Shown: positions 9,815 to 18,804, counted from the stretch's first letter. The stretch: 64,000 nt of DNA from an uncultured delta proteobacterium (GCA_903843965.1 CAIMRY010000008.1:124001-188000); one strand, 5' to 3'. Notes: generated by a model not told the origin, from the letters alone. Program-made: numbers and translations.

Positions 9815-10765
9815 ATGCAGAAGATCCTGGTGCTGACCCTGTTCAGCCTTCCTGTCATCGCCACGGCCCTGGACCTTTTGCTGGGCGACCCGCAGCGCCT
9901 GCCGCATCCGGTCAGGCTCATCGGGAAATGGCTGGACTGGCTGGAGCGCCATGCGCGCGCCTGGGTGCTGGGGCCAAGGGTCTCGGGCGCCTTGTGCGTG
10001 CTGCTCACCGCCGGTGGCGTCTGGGCCGTGGTGGAGTTTTTCACCGGGCTGCACTACGTCGGCATGCTGGCCTCGCTGTATTTCGCCTTTGCCGGGCTGG
10101 CCCTGGGCCAACTCGTCGACGAAGGCAAGGACGCCCTGGAGCTTTTAGACGAGGGCAGGCTGGACGAGGCCCGCGAGGTCGTGGGCGGGCTGGTCAGCCG
10201 CGAGACCACGGCCATGGACGCGGCCGATCTGCGCAAGACCCTGGCCGAGACCCTGAGCGAGAACCTGTGCGACGGCTATGTGGCCCCGCTGTTCTACCTG
10301 GTGCTGGGCGGACCGGCGCTGATGTGGACGTACAAGGCCGTGAGCACCATGGACTCCATGTGGGGCTACAAGACCGAGCAGTACCGCGATCTGGGCTGGG
10401 CCGCAGCCAAGGCCGACGACATCCTGGCCTGGCTTCCGGCGCGGCTCACAGCGCTGCTGCTGCTCGTGGCCGGGGCGCTGCTGCGCCTGCCCTGGCGCGA
10501 GGCCGCACGGCGCATCCCGGCGGAGGCGAGGACCATGGACAGCCCCAACGCCGGTTGGCCCATGAGCGCCTGCGCCTGGCTTCTGGAAGGGAGCATGGGC
10601 GGGGTGGCCATCTACTTCGGTGAGGCCAAAATGAAGCCCGAACTGGGTCCAAAAGGGCAGGACTGGAGTGTAGAGAAAATCACGAAAATTTTTAGACTCA
10701 TCGTGATTGCTGCCTTGCTGGGCCTTTTTGTGTTTCAGGCCCTGCGGGTGAGCGCAACTTTCTAG
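9815..10765 (+). CDS. cbiB: Adenosylcobinamide-phosphate synthase
   Basis: Membrane enzyme of cobalamin synthesis that attaches the aminopropanol arm to adenosylcobyric acid. The 316 residues show family signatures: DLLLGDP near the N-terminus with PHPVRLIG, GLVSRET, AETLSENLCDGYVAPLFY, the YKAVSTMDSMWGYK block and SPNAGWP. Several hydrophobic helices fit an integral membrane protein. No other cobalamin gene is in the window, so the pathway is dispersed in this genome. AGGAG precedes the ATG at 9815. A bidirectional terminator separates it from convergent proC. Confidence 0.93.
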   Translation: MQKILVLTLFSLPVIATALDLLLGDPQRLPHPVRLIGKWLDWLERHARAWVLGPRVSGALCVLLTAGGVWAVVEFFTGLHYVGMLASLYFAFAGLALGQLVDEGKDALELLDEGRLDEAREVVGGLVSRETTAMDAADLRKTLAETLSENLCDGYVAPLFYLVLGGPALMWTYKAVSTMDSMWGYKTEQYRDLGWAAAKADDILAWLPARLTALLLLVAGALLRLPWREAARRIPAEARTMDSPNAGWPMSACAWLLEGSMGGVAIYFGEAKMKPELGPKGQDWSVEKITKIFRLIVIAALLGLFVFQALRVSATF

Positions 10766-10798
10766 ACAAAGTCAAACCAGGCTGGCGGGCACGAAAAG

Positions 10799-10831
10799 GC
10801 CGCCCGGAAAGCGCAATGTGTTCCGGGCGGC
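10799..10831. terminator. Bidirectional terminator between cbiB and proC
   Basis: A perfect 11-bp stem (10799-10809 with 10821-10831) is followed by TTTGTG on the plus strand and by CTTTTCG on the minus strand, serving both convergent genes. Confidence 0.85.
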
Positions 10832-10877
10832 TTTGTGTTGAACTGCTGGTCGGGTGGGGATGCGCCGGTCGGGACGG

Positions 10878-11672
10878 CTAGCCCAGCTCCACGTTGCGAT
10901 CAAAGGCCTCGCCCACGGCGTCGATGATGTTGCCGCGCACGGCCGTGCGGTCCATGTGGATGATGGCCCGGATGGTGGACCCGGCGGGTGAGGAGACCAT
11001 CTCCCGCAGCTCGGCCAGGTGCAGGGGGCTCTGTTCAGCCAGCTTGGCCGAGCCGCTGAACAGGGCCTTGACGATCTGCGTGGACTGCGCCCTGTTCAGG
11101 CCCAGGTTGACCCCGGACTCGACAAGGGCGTCCATGAAGTAGAACACGTAGGCCGGGCCGCAGCCCGCCACAGAGGTGAAGGCGTCGAAGAGCTTCTCGG
11201 GCAGCTCGTGCACCTGGCCCAGCGGGGCGTGCATGGCGCGCACAAAGTCCTTGCGCTCGTCGTCCAGGGCCGGATCGTCGAAGCACAGGGCGAACACGCC
11301 TGCGCCCACCAGGGCCGCAGTGTTGGGCATGATGCGCAGCACCGGGCAGCGCCCGCCGGACAGGCTGTGCAGCGTGGCCTGGGTCACCCCGGCGGCGATG
11401 GACATGAGGCAGTGCCCAGGGGTCAGCTCCGCTGCGATGTCCTCGACCACAGCGGCCAGGTGCTGGGGCTTCACGGCCAGGATGACGTAGCGGCAGGCGT
11501 GCACGAGATCCTTTGGCGTGGCCTCTGCCTTCAGGCCCACCTCTGCGGCCAGGGCCTCAAGGTTGGCCGTGTTCAGGTCGCAGCCGTGCACTTTGAGATT
11601 TTGCGCGGCCAGGCCCTTGATGATGGCCGAGCCCATGTTGCCGACGCCGATGAAACCGACGCTCCTGTTCAT
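10878..11672 (-). CDS. proC: Pyrroline-5-carboxylate reductase
   Basis: Last step of proline synthesis: reduces 1-pyrroline-5-carboxylate with NAD(P)H. From the ATG at 11670-11672 the product is 264 residues, opening with the Rossmann motif GFIGVGNMGSAI, followed by AVKPQ and the C-terminal signature (about 220-245) containing LREMVSSPAGSTIRAI. A TTG seven codons upstream would also be in frame, but it would start inside ndk; the ATG lies 4 nt past the ndk stop and fits the family start. Co-transcribed with ndk. Confidence 0.94.
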   Translation of the reverse strand: MNRSVGFIGVGNMGSAIIKGLAAQNLKVHGCDLNTANLEALAAEVGLKAEATPKDLVHACRYVILAVKPQHLAAVVEDIAAELTPGHCLMSIAAGVTQATLHSLSGGRCPVLRIMPNTAALVGAGVFALCFDDPALDDERKDFVRAMHAPLGQVHELPEKLFDAFTSVAGCGPAYVFYFMDALVESGVNLGLNRAQSTQIVKALFSGSAKLAEQSPLHLAELREMVSSPAGSTIRAIIHMDRTAVRGNIIDAVGEAFDRNVELG

Positions 11673-11676
11673 GCTG

Positions 11677-12096
11677 CTACCCCACGATTTCAAGGGAGCT
11701 GAAGAAGTACGACACTTCGACCCTGGCGGTGTCCGGGCCGTCGGACCCGTGGCAGGCGTTGGCCTCGATGCTCTTGCCGAAGTTCTTGCGGATGGTGCCT
11801 TCTGCGGCCTTGGCCGGGTCCGTGGCGCCCATGAGGTCGCGGTAGCGGGCGATGGCGTTGTCGCCCTCCAGGCAGGAGACCACCACCGGGCCGGAGATCA
11901 TGTACTCCACCAGGTCCTTGAAAAAGGGGCGCGCGTTGTGCACGGCGTAGAAGCCCTGGGCCTGCTCGCGGGTCAGGCGGATCATCTTCATGGCCTTGAC
12001 GCTCAGGCCCGCGTCCAGGATCATCTGGATGATGGCGCCGGTCTGTTTGGCGGCCACGGCATCGGGCTTGATGATGGAAAAGGTGCGCTCGCTCAT
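11677..12096 (-). CDS. ndk: Nucleoside diphosphate kinase
   Basis: Balances NTP pools by transferring the gamma phosphate between nucleotides via a phosphohistidine. The 139 residues have family length, start [12 protein letters not shown] and carry the active site NACHGSDG with His116. An in-frame upstream extension exists, but GGAGG seven bases before the ATG at 12094-12096 decides the start. The 150-bp gap upstream to fliM contains no convincing promoter. Confidence 0.96.
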   Translation of the reverse strand: MSERTFSIIKPDAVAAKQTGAIIQMILDAGLSVKAMKMIRLTREQAQGFYAVHNARPFFKDLVEYMISGPVVVSCLEGDNAIARYRDLMGATDPAKAAEGTIRKNFGKSIEANACHGSDGPDTARVEVSYFFSSLEIVG

Positions 12097-12246
12097 TGGT
12101 TTTGTCCTCCAAAGTGTGTGTGGGGAGCCGCGCGGGGCGGCGGTTGTTCGCGTGCAGGGCAAATCACCTGAAACAGGCCCGAAGTCAAGGGGCAACGAAA
12201 AGCGGGCCGCGCCGGGCGGTCCGCAAAAAGTGCGCGGGACTGGGGG

Positions 12247-13224
12247 CTAGAAGCGGATCTGCTCGTCCTTCATGATCTTGAAGCTCTTGTTGCCCTTGAC
12301 CCTGCCGGGCAGGCCGTAGAACTTGCGCACGCCCTCGATGTCGACCTCAATCAGGTCCTCGGCGTCGGTGTCGAGCAGCATGATGTCGCCGACCTCCAGG
12401 TTCAGGAGCTGGCGGCCGGTGATGCGCGTATTACCCAGACGCACCACGAACTCCACAGGCGTCTCGAACAGGCGCTCCTTGAAGCGGTTGATCCAGATGT
12501 GGTCCACTTCCAGGCGTTCGGACTGGAAGGAGGCGTGCAGCTTGGAGCGGATGGGCTCCATGGTGGCGTACGGCAGGCAGCAGATGAGCGAGCCGATGGC
12601 GTTCTCCAGCTCCACCTCGAAGGTGATGACGATGACCACGTCGCTCGGGGGCACGATGGCCGCGAACTGCGGGTTGACCTCGGAGCGCACCACCTCGATG
12701 TGCACCTCGTGCACGGGCTTCCAGGACTCCTCCATGTTGGCCAGGCAGATCTTGACCACCTTGTCCACGATGGCCTGCTCGATGGGCGTGAAGTCGCGGC
12801 CTTCGACCTTGGGCTGGGAGCCCGCGCCGCCAAAGAAATTCTCCACCAGGGCGAAGACCAGGCGCGAGTCCACCACGAGCAGGGCGTTGCCGCGCAAGGG
12901 CTCCATCTTGAAAATGGAGATGCTGGTGGGCACGGGCAGCGAACGCATGAAGTCGCCGAACTTGCTCATGTCGATGGAGATGGGGTTGATGTCCACGCGC
13001 TTGCGCATGGTGTTGGCCAGGGCGTTGGTGCAGAGCCGCGCGAAGCGGTCGTTGACGATTTCCAGGACCGGCATGCGGCCGCGGATGATGCGGTCCTGGT
13101 TGGTCAGGTCAAAGGGCACAATGCCGGAGTCGTCCTCCGGCAGGTCCGGCGTGGTTTCCACCTCGCCGCCGGAAAGACCGCGCAACAACGCATCAACTTC
13201 ATCTTGTTCAAGAATTTTGCTCAT
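12247..13224 (-). CDS. fliM: Flagellar motor switch protein FliM
   Basis: C-ring protein that binds CheY-P and sets flagellar rotation direction. The 325 residues begin with the CheY-binding peptide region KILEQDEVDALLRG (3-16), followed by the middle FliM domain and a C-terminal SpoA/FliN-like domain with VRLGNTRITGRQLLNLEVGD. AAGGAA precedes the ATG. No other flagellar gene is present in the window, so fliM is detached from the main motility clusters. Confidence 0.96.
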   Translation of the reverse strand: MSKILEQDEVDALLRGLSGGEVETTPDLPEDDSGIVPFDLTNQDRIIRGRMPVLEIVNDRFARLCTNALANTMRKRVDINPISIDMSKFGDFMRSLPVPTSISIFKMEPLRGNALLVVDSRLVFALVENFFGGAGSQPKVEGRDFTPIEQAIVDKVVKICLANMEESWKPVHEVHIEVVRSEVNPQFAAIVPPSDVVIVITFEVELENAIGSLICCLPYATMEPIRSKLHASFQSERLEVDHIWINRFKERLFETPVEFVVRLGNTRITGRQLLNLEVGDIMLLDTDAEDLIEVDIEGVRKFYGLPGRVKGNKSFKIMKDEQIRF

Positions 13225-13404
13225 GTCCGCGTTTCCTTGCCAGAAATGTGTGCGCCTGGGAGCATGGGAGCCGTCCGCTCAAGCTTGAAGCAAGAATCGG
13301 ACCGCAGCACCCAGGGCTCTCGTCCGCCGATCGCTTCCGCCTGCCTGCTGTGCAGACTACAGCCATTGCCCGGCCATTGGCAAGCTGAAGCGGCCAGGGC
13401 GCTG

Positions 13405-14640
13405 TCAGCGCGCGGGAAGCGCCGCCAGGGGCACGACGCTGACGCTGTCGTCCTTTTCCTTCAGCCATTTCTTGATGGCGGCAAGGGTTTCCTGGTGCGG
13501 GTGGCCGATGGCGATGGCATGGCCCCTGGAGCGGGCCAGGGCCTCGGCCTTGCGCAGCTGGAGCAGAACGGCGGTGACGTTCTGCTCGTTGTCCAGGAAC
13601 ACGTCGCGCTTGTGGAAGCGCAGGCCCACGCGCTGAGCCTCGCCCTCGCCCACGGTGTCCGCTGTGGTGCGGCTGTCGAGAAAGAACAGGCCCTTGGCCT
13701 TGATGGCCGCAAGCGCTGCGTGCATGCCGCGGACGTTTTCCGTGAACTGGGAGCCCATGTGGTTGTTCAGCCCGATGGCTCCGGGAACCCGTTCGATGGC
13801 CCGGCGCACGGTCTCCTGCACCTGGTCCGCAGTCATGGTCACGAGCAGGGGGTGTTTGCCCGGATCGACCTTGGGATAGCCCTTGGGCTGCATGGGCAGG
13901 TGGATGAGCACCTCGCGGCCATGCGCCTTGGCGATCTTGAGCACGGCCTCGCGGTTGGCGCTGTCCGGCCAGATGGAGAAAGCCACGGGCACGTCCAGGG
14001 AGGCCAGGCTGCGGGCGATGCCCACGTCCTCGCCCATGTCGTCGATGATCAGGGCCAGATGGCCCTTGGGTGCGGCCTGGGGCCGTTCGGGTCTGGCGGG
14101 CTTTTCCGCCTCGACCGGCAGGAGCAGCTGGTGGGTGGGCGCGCCATCGATTGTGATGTCCCATTGCGTGGGCGAGGGTTGGGTCAGCTGCGCGCCCGGC
14201 ACCAGGATGGCCAGGTCCTTGACCAGGTGGCGGGCAAAGGCGGCCTTGTCGCCGGGGGCCAGGGGCAGGCGGATGGTCTGGTGGAAATATTCGCGGCCCT
14301 TGTGCTCGCGGCTTTCCACGGCCTGGACGTTGAGCCTGTCGGCCTCGGGCTTGACCGCGCGCAGGCTGCGGAACAGGGCGCTGTCCACGAGCTTGATGCG
14401 GTTCTCCAACTCGCCCGCGTGGTATTCCTCGTAGGTGGCGTTGGCCTGCTGAGGCTTTTGCGGGGCGGGCGCGGGGCCCGGCAACTGGCGCGCCACGAAG
14501 ATGCCGAGGAGCACCCCGAGGCCCAGGGCCAGCGCAATCCACGCGCCCACCGGAAGGCAGCGGAAAAGCTTGCCCAGGGGGGAAGAAAAAGCGGACCGGT
14601 GTGACCCGGTCCGCTTGCTGTCGGTCTTCTTGGCAGGCAT
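13405..14640 (-). CDS. Divergent polysaccharide deacetylase family protein, membrane-anchored
   Basis: The 411-residue product has a cytosolic basic N-terminus, one membrane helix (GAWIALALGLGVLLGIFVA, about 31-49), a periplasmic linker rich in Pro/Gln, and a C-terminal YibQ-type deacetylase-like domain with LALIIDDMGEDVGIARSL, FSIWPDS, EVLIHLPMQP, GLNNHMGSQF and FFLDSRTT. The paired Asp in IIDDMG and the NNHMGS His are retained, so a metal site is plausible. It lies 16 bp after ctp and close to envC, a common neighbourhood for this family and the reason to place it in cell-wall remodelling. The natural substrate is not known. An upstream in-frame extension inside ctp was rejected. Confidence 0.88.
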   Translation of the reverse strand: MPAKKTDSKRTGSHRSAFSSPLGKLFRCLPVGAWIALALGLGVLLGIFVARQLPGPAPAPQKPQQANATYEEYHAGELENRIKLVDSALFRSLRAVKPEADRLNVQAVESREHKGREYFHQTIRLPLAPGDKAAFARHLVKDLAILVPGAQLTQPSPTQWDITIDGAPTHQLLLPVEAEKPARPERPQAAPKGHLALIIDDMGEDVGIARSLASLDVPVAFSIWPDSANREAVLKIAKAHGREVLIHLPMQPKGYPKVDPGKHPLLVTMTADQVQETVRRAIERVPGAIGLNNHMGSQFTENVRGMHAALAAIKAKGLFFLDSRTTADTVGEGEAQRVGLRFHKRDVFLDNEQNVTAVLLQLRKAEALARSRGHAIAIGHPHQETLAAIKKWLKEKDDSVSVVPLAALPAR

Positions 14641-14656
14641 GCGGAAGCTGCTCCGG

Positions 14657-15976
14657 CTAGCGGATTTCCCTGATCTTGGGCAGCGTCTTGACCATTTCCA
14701 GGGCCAGGCGCATCTGGTTGTCCTTTTCAATCATGGTCCGGGCTTCCTCAGCCTTGTCAGCCTTGTCGGAGACCGTGGCCTTGGCGTTTTTCTTGGCCTT
14801 CTTTGCGCTGGTGTTCTCCAGGTGGCGGTTCAGGTCCTTCTCGCGGAAGGTGAAGCGGTCCTTGAGGGTCTTGTCCTCGTCCGTGGGCGGGGCCACAAAG
14901 GGGATCTCCAGGTCCGGCACGATGCCCTCGGCCTGGATGGAGCGGCCACTCGGCGTGTAGTAGAGCGCGGTGGTGAGCTTGATGCCCGAGCCGTCGGGCA
15001 GGGAGACCACGGTCTGCACCGAGCCCTTGCCAAAGGTCTTCTCGCCGATCAGAAGCGAGCGCTTGCGGTCCTGCAGGGCCCCGGCCACGATCTCCGCCGC
15101 CGAGGCGGACCCGGCGTTGATGAGCGTGACGATGGGCACGTCGATCAGGTCATCGGCCTCCTTGCGGCCATTGAAGTCGCGGCGGGACTGCGGGTCCTTG
15201 CCCTGGATGTAGACGATGAGGCCGTCGGACAGGAAGGTGTCGGACACGCTCACGGCCTGGTCCAGAAGCCCGCCGGGGTTGTTGCGCAGGTCGAGCACGA
15301 TGCCCTTGATGGGCGTCTTCTTGGAGTATTCGGCCAGCTTGTCGCGCAGCTCCTTGGTGGTGTGCTCGTTGAAGCGCGTGATGCGGCACATGAGGTAGCC
15401 CTTTTCCAGCTCCTGGGTCTTGACGCTGACGATGGGGATGGTGCCCCGGGCGATGGTCACGTCAATGGGCTGCTGCGCGCCCTTGTGCAGGATGGTCAGG
15501 GTCACGCTGGTGCCCTGGGGTCCGCGTATCTTCTTGACAGCGTCGTTCAGGCCCAGCTCCATGGTCGATTCCCCGTCGATCTCCATGATGATGTCGCCGG
15601 TCTTGAGGCCAGCCTTGAAGGCCGGGGTGTCCTCAATGGGCGAGACCACGATGAGCCGCCCGTTCTCGGAGCTGATCTCGATGCCGATGCCGTGGAAGGC
15701 GCCGCTGGACGAGTCCTGCAGCTCCTTGAAGTCGTCGGCGGAGAGAAAGGCCGAGTGCGGGTCGAGCTGTTCGAGCATGCCCTTGATGGAGTTCTGGATG
15801 AGCTCGGCCTTGGTGACCTTCTTGACATAGTGGGTCTCCACCATGTCCACCACCTGGCTGAACCGGCGCAGGGCTTCGAATTGGTCATCCTTGCCAGGTG
15901 CCGCCCCCAGGGGCGCGGGGGCGATGGTCAGGGTCAGGAGCATGACAAAACAAACAAACCAGATGCCAGTGCGCAT
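14657..15976 (-). CDS. ctp: S41-family C-terminal processing protease
   Basis: Exported serine protease that trims or degrades envelope proteins. From the ATG at 15974-15976 (GGAGG 4 nt upstream) the product is 439 residues: signal peptide (about 1-26, ending LGAAPG), an N-terminal helical region, a PDZ domain (GIGIEISSENGRL to GDIIMEIDGES) and the S41 core with LDLRNNPGG, the nucleophile in NAGSASAAE and the general-base Lys in GEKTFGKGS. A Lys/Ala-rich tail follows. It sits between envC and the deacetylase gene, a conserved trio in proteobacteria. Confidence 0.94.
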   Translation of the reverse strand: MRTGIWFVCFVMLLTLTIAPAPLGAAPGKDDQFEALRRFSQVVDMVETHYVKKVTKAELIQNSIKGMLEQLDPHSAFLSADDFKELQDSSSGAFHGIGIEISSENGRLIVVSPIEDTPAFKAGLKTGDIIMEIDGESTMELGLNDAVKKIRGPQGTSVTLTILHKGAQQPIDVTIARGTIPIVSVKTQELEKGYLMCRITRFNEHTTKELRDKLAEYSKKTPIKGIVLDLRNNPGGLLDQAVSVSDTFLSDGLIVYIQGKDPQSRRDFNGRKEADDLIDVPIVTLINAGSASAAEIVAGALQDRKRSLLIGEKTFGKGSVQTVVSLPDGSGIKLTTALYYTPSGRSIQAEGIVPDLEIPFVAPPTDEDKTLKDRFTFREKDLNRHLENTSAKKAKKNAKATVSDKADKAEEARTMIEKDNQMRLALEMVKTLPKIREIR

Positions 15977-16017
15977 AATTCCTCCGTGAAGCCGCAAACG
16001 CCTATAGGATTTGGCGC

Positions 16018-17160
16018 TTACTGGGCGGGCATGAGCCACAGCAGGGGATTAATAGGTTTCTGGTGGAAACGCAATTCGAAATACACCCCGTTGCCATGTG
16101 CTTCCGGGTAGTAGCCCGCGTGGCCGATGGGCTCGTCCTTCTCCACTTCCTGGCCAGGCTGGACCGTCACATCCGACAGGTAGGCATACAGACTGTAATA
16201 ATCGCCGCCGTGGAACAGGATCACGACCTTGCCCAGGCCGCGCAGCACGTCGTTGTGCACCACCTTGCCCCAGAACACGCTGCGCACGGTGGATCCCTCG
16301 CCCGTGGCGATGCCGATGCCCCGGCGCGAGGGCCGTCCCTCCGGACTGAAGGACGCGACCACCCTTCCGGCCACCGGCCAGGGCAGGGCGGCCTTGTAGG
16401 AGTCGAACTTGCGGCTGCGCTGGCTGGAAAGCTGATAATTAAGCTGCTGGATGGTCTTCAGGATCATCTGCAGCTCACCCTCAAGATCCTGGCGCTGGGT
16501 GTTCACCTGGCCCATGCGCGCGTTCACGGCCAGACGGTCACGCAAGAGCGCGTCCTTGTCCGCGTTGATGACCGCCAACTGCTGGTCCACCTGGGCCTCC
16601 AGCTCTTTCTGGCGGGCCAGCACCCCGGCCAGCTCCTGCTCCTGGCGGCGCACAATCTCCAGGGCCGCGCGGGTCTTGGCGTAGACCGCGCCGGTCCACT
16701 GGAAGCGCCGGTCCGCAGCGTCCCAGCTGTCCGCCGAGCGGGAGCCCTCGTGCATGCCCTGGGCGCTGATGGGCCAGAGCAGGTCGAGCAGCCGCCGGAG
16801 CTCGCGCACGGCCTGTTCGCGCTTCACGCGCACGGCGTCGTACAGCTGGGCGTAGCGGGTCTCCTCCTGGCGGATGAGCTCCAGGGCGGCCTCCTGTTTC
16901 TCGATGCGCGCCTCGGCGGCCTGCATGCGCGCCTCGATGACCGTGAGGCGGCCTTGCAGGGCCTTTTCGCGTTCGGCCAGCTGGCGCACCACGCCCTTGT
17001 GCTCTGCGGCCTTCTGGTGCTCGCGCTGCAGGGCCTTTTCGATCTGGCCGGACTGGGCCAGGGCTGCGGGCGCAAGGCCGAGCACGAGAGCCAGAACAAG
17101 GGCCAGAGAGTGGGCCGGAGAGTAGACCGGGATGAAGGCCGGGACCGGGCTGCGGGTCAT
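16018..17160 (-). CDS. envC: EnvC-like murein hydrolase activator with degenerate LytM domain
   Basis: The 380-residue exported protein has a signal peptide (about 1-35), a long coiled coil (about 40-230, EKALQREHQKAAEHK and similar) and a C-terminal M23/LytM domain. Where active endopeptidases have HxGxD, this protein reads RRGIGIA, and HxH is replaced in YFELRFH, so zinc is probably not bound. That is the EnvC pattern: it activates cell-wall amidases at division rather than cutting itself. The ATG overlaps the stop of the upstream nth-like gene (ATGA). Its signal peptide is encoded by a 12-nt repeat (17081-17152). Confidence 0.9.
   Translation of the reverse strand: MTRSPVPAFIPVYSPAHSLALVLALVLGLAPAALAQSGQIEKALQREHQKAAEHKGVVRQLAEREKALQGRLTVIEARMQAAEARIEKQEAALELIRQEETRYAQLYDAVRVKREQAVRELRRLLDLLWPISAQGMHEGSRSADSWDAADRRFQWTGAVYAKTRAALEIVRRQEQELAGVLARQKELEAQVDQQLAVINADKDALLRDRLAVNARMGQVNTQRQDLEGELQMILKTIQQLNYQLSSQRSRKFDSYKAALPWPVAGRVVASFSPEGRPSRRGIGIATGEGSTVRSVFWGKVVHNDVLRGLGKVVILFHGGDYYSLYAYLSDVTVQPGQEVEKDEPIGHAGYYPEAHGNGVYFELRFHQKPINPLLWLMPAQ
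17081..17152 (-). repeat. 12-nt tandem repeat encoding the EnvC signal peptide
   Basis: Six units of exactly 12 nt (starts 17081, 17093, 17105, 17117, 17129, 17141), most ending GCC on the plus strand, give a four-residue periodicity in the N-terminus (PVPA, FIPV, YSPA, HSLA, LVLA, LVLG). Confidence 0.7.
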
Positions 17161-17852
17161 GACGGCAGCTCGTCCGGGTTGGGCAGCAGGGCGCGGGCCG
17201 GGCAGAGGCTGCACAAAGGCTTGCTCTTGCGGCACCACTGCTTGGCCGCGCGCACGATGAGCGCATGGAACTCGTTGTAGTCCGCCGCGTTGGCGCTGTC
17301 GTCCTGCACGGCGGAGGCGATGGCCGACTGGGCGATGTCCTGCACCTCGTGGTAGTCCGTGACCTCCGGGATCAGGCCGTGGCGGGAGAACATGCGCACG
17401 GTGTAGGCGTCGACCACGAAGGTTGGCTTGCCCAGGGCGTAGAGCAGGATCGAGTCCGCCGTTTCCGGCCCGATGCCGCGCACGGCCAGGAGCTTTTCCC
17501 GCAACGAGTACAGATCCTGGTGGCCAAGGGCCTCGATTTCCAGCCCGGACTCCTGCTCAAGAAAGTCGAGAAAATCTGTCAACCGTTTGGTTTTGATGCG
17601 GAAGTACCCGGCAGGGCGGATGAGCTCCTCCATCTGCTCCGGGGCCAGGGCGCGCAGGCCCCGGGCCGTGAGCGCACCGGCCGCCTTCAGGTTGGCGATG
17701 GCCTTCTCGACGTTTTTCCAGTTGGTGTTCTGGGTCAGAATGGCTCCGACAGCCACCTCGAAGGGGGTCTCTCCGGGCCACCAGCGGCTCGGACCCAGCG
17801 CCCCGGAAAAGGCGCGAAAGAGGCCCTGGATGGTCTCGGAGGGTTTGGTCAT
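17157..17852 (-). CDS. Endonuclease III-like HhH-GPD DNA glycosylase
   Basis: Base-excision repair protein of 231 residues. It has the family opening with TPFEVAVGAILTQNTNW (29-45), a helix-hairpin-helix (LLAVRGIGPETADSILL, 121-137) and the catalytic Asp in FVVDAYTVRM (Asp148). The Lys that gives endonuclease III its lyase activity is Glu here (GPETAD). The Fe-S ligands C207, C214 and C217 are present but the fourth position is Leu223. This pattern fits the COG2231/MagIII-like alkyl-base glycosylases, probably monofunctional. The start overlaps the prmA stop by one base. Confidence 0.85.
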   Translation of the reverse strand: MTKPSETIQGLFRAFSGALGPSRWWPGETPFEVAVGAILTQNTNWKNVEKAIANLKAAGALTARGLRALAPEQMEELIRPAGYFRIKTKRLTDFLDFLEQESGLEIEALGHQDLYSLREKLLAVRGIGPETADSILLYALGKPTFVVDAYTVRMFSRHGLIPEVTDYHEVQDIAQSAIASAVQDDSANAADYNEFHALIVRAAKQWCRKSKPLCSLCPARALLPNPDELPS

Positions 17853-18757
17853 CAGTCCCTCTGGCCTTCTTCCGGAGACGCCGCTGCGGGCAGGGCGGGC
17901 AGGTTCGTCCAGAGCAGGGCGCACCAGTCGCCGCTCACGCGCAGCTCCGGCTCGGGCAGGCCCAGGCGCACGTAGGCGCGGACTACATCCGGGGCCTGCT
18001 CCACCAGGATGCCGGACAGGGCCAGGCAGCCGCCGGGCGCGATGCGGCGCACGATGTCCGGGGCCATGAAGATCAGCGGCTTGGACAAGATGTTGGCGAC
18101 AACGACCTGGAAGCTGACGCCCTCGGCCACGGTGTTGATGCCGCCGGTGGCGATGCGCAGCTGGTCGGCCACGTTGTTGATCTGGGCGTTCTCCGTAGCA
18201 CAGGCCGTGGCCTGGGGGTCGATGTCCAGGCCCAGGCCCGTGAGCCCGAGCTTGGCCAAGCCGATGCCCAGGATGCCCGAGCCGGTGCCCAGGTCCAAAA
18301 ACTCCATGCCTGCGGCCAAGTGGCCCGCGCGGAACAGGTCGGCCAGGCAGGCCAGGCACAGGGCCGTGGTGGGGTGGTGCCCGGTGCCGAAGGCCATCTT
18401 GGGCTCGATGATGATGGGCGTCAGATTCTCGTGGCCCTCATCAGACAGCCAGGGCGGCAGTATCTCGAACCGGCCCCCGCATTCGATGGGCGTGAAGAAC
18501 TCGCGCCAGCTCTCGGCCCAGTCCTGGCTCATGGACTCCTCAGTGCGGATGCCCGAATCCGGCCAGAGCGCCTTGATTTGGCGGGCCACATCCAGCCCGG
18601 CCTCGTGGTTCTCCAGATAGGTGCTGAAGTGGGTGGTGCCGTCCTGGGCCTGGGATTCCTCCCAGCCGTGCTGGATGGCGCCGGACAGGAAGACCACCGC
18701 GTCGTCGTAGTCTGCGGGGGGCAGGGAGAATTCGATCTTGAGCAGGGACACGGTCAT
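17852..18757 (-). CDS. prmA: Ribosomal protein L11 methyltransferase
   Basis: SAM-dependent enzyme that methylates ribosomal protein L11. The 301 residues show the substrate-binding N-terminal domain, the linker with WREFFTPIECGGRFEILP, the signature EPKMAFGTGHHPTT (about 118-131), SAM motif I FLDLGTGSGIL and the NPPY-like VVANILSKPL. The start lacks a recognisable Shine-Dalgarno, and a six-codon frame (MEPHQP) ends on the prmA start (CCATGA). It is translationally linked to the downstream nth-like gene. Confidence 0.92.
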   Translation of the reverse strand: MTVSLLKIEFSLPPADYDDAVVFLSGAIQHGWEESQAQDGTTHFSTYLENHEAGLDVARQIKALWPDSGIRTEESMSQDWAESWREFFTPIECGGRFEILPPWLSDEGHENLTPIIIEPKMAFGTGHHPTTALCLACLADLFRAGHLAAGMEFLDLGTGSGILGIGLAKLGLTGLGLDIDPQATACATENAQINNVADQLRIATGGINTVAEGVSFQVVVANILSKPLIFMAPDIVRRIAPGGCLALSGILVEQAPDVVRAYVRLGLPEPELRVSGDWCALLWTNLPALPAAASPEEGQRD

Positions 18758-18804
18758 GGCTGGTGCGGTTCCATTGGTGTGTTGGAGTGTTGTCGGGGTC
18801 GAGA

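Noticed and set aside
13225-13404. Sigma-54 promoter for fliM (GG/GC-like boxes near 13370-13395 on the minus strand)
   Set aside because: The TGGC and TTGC elements are spaced two bases too far apart for a -24/-12 promoter.
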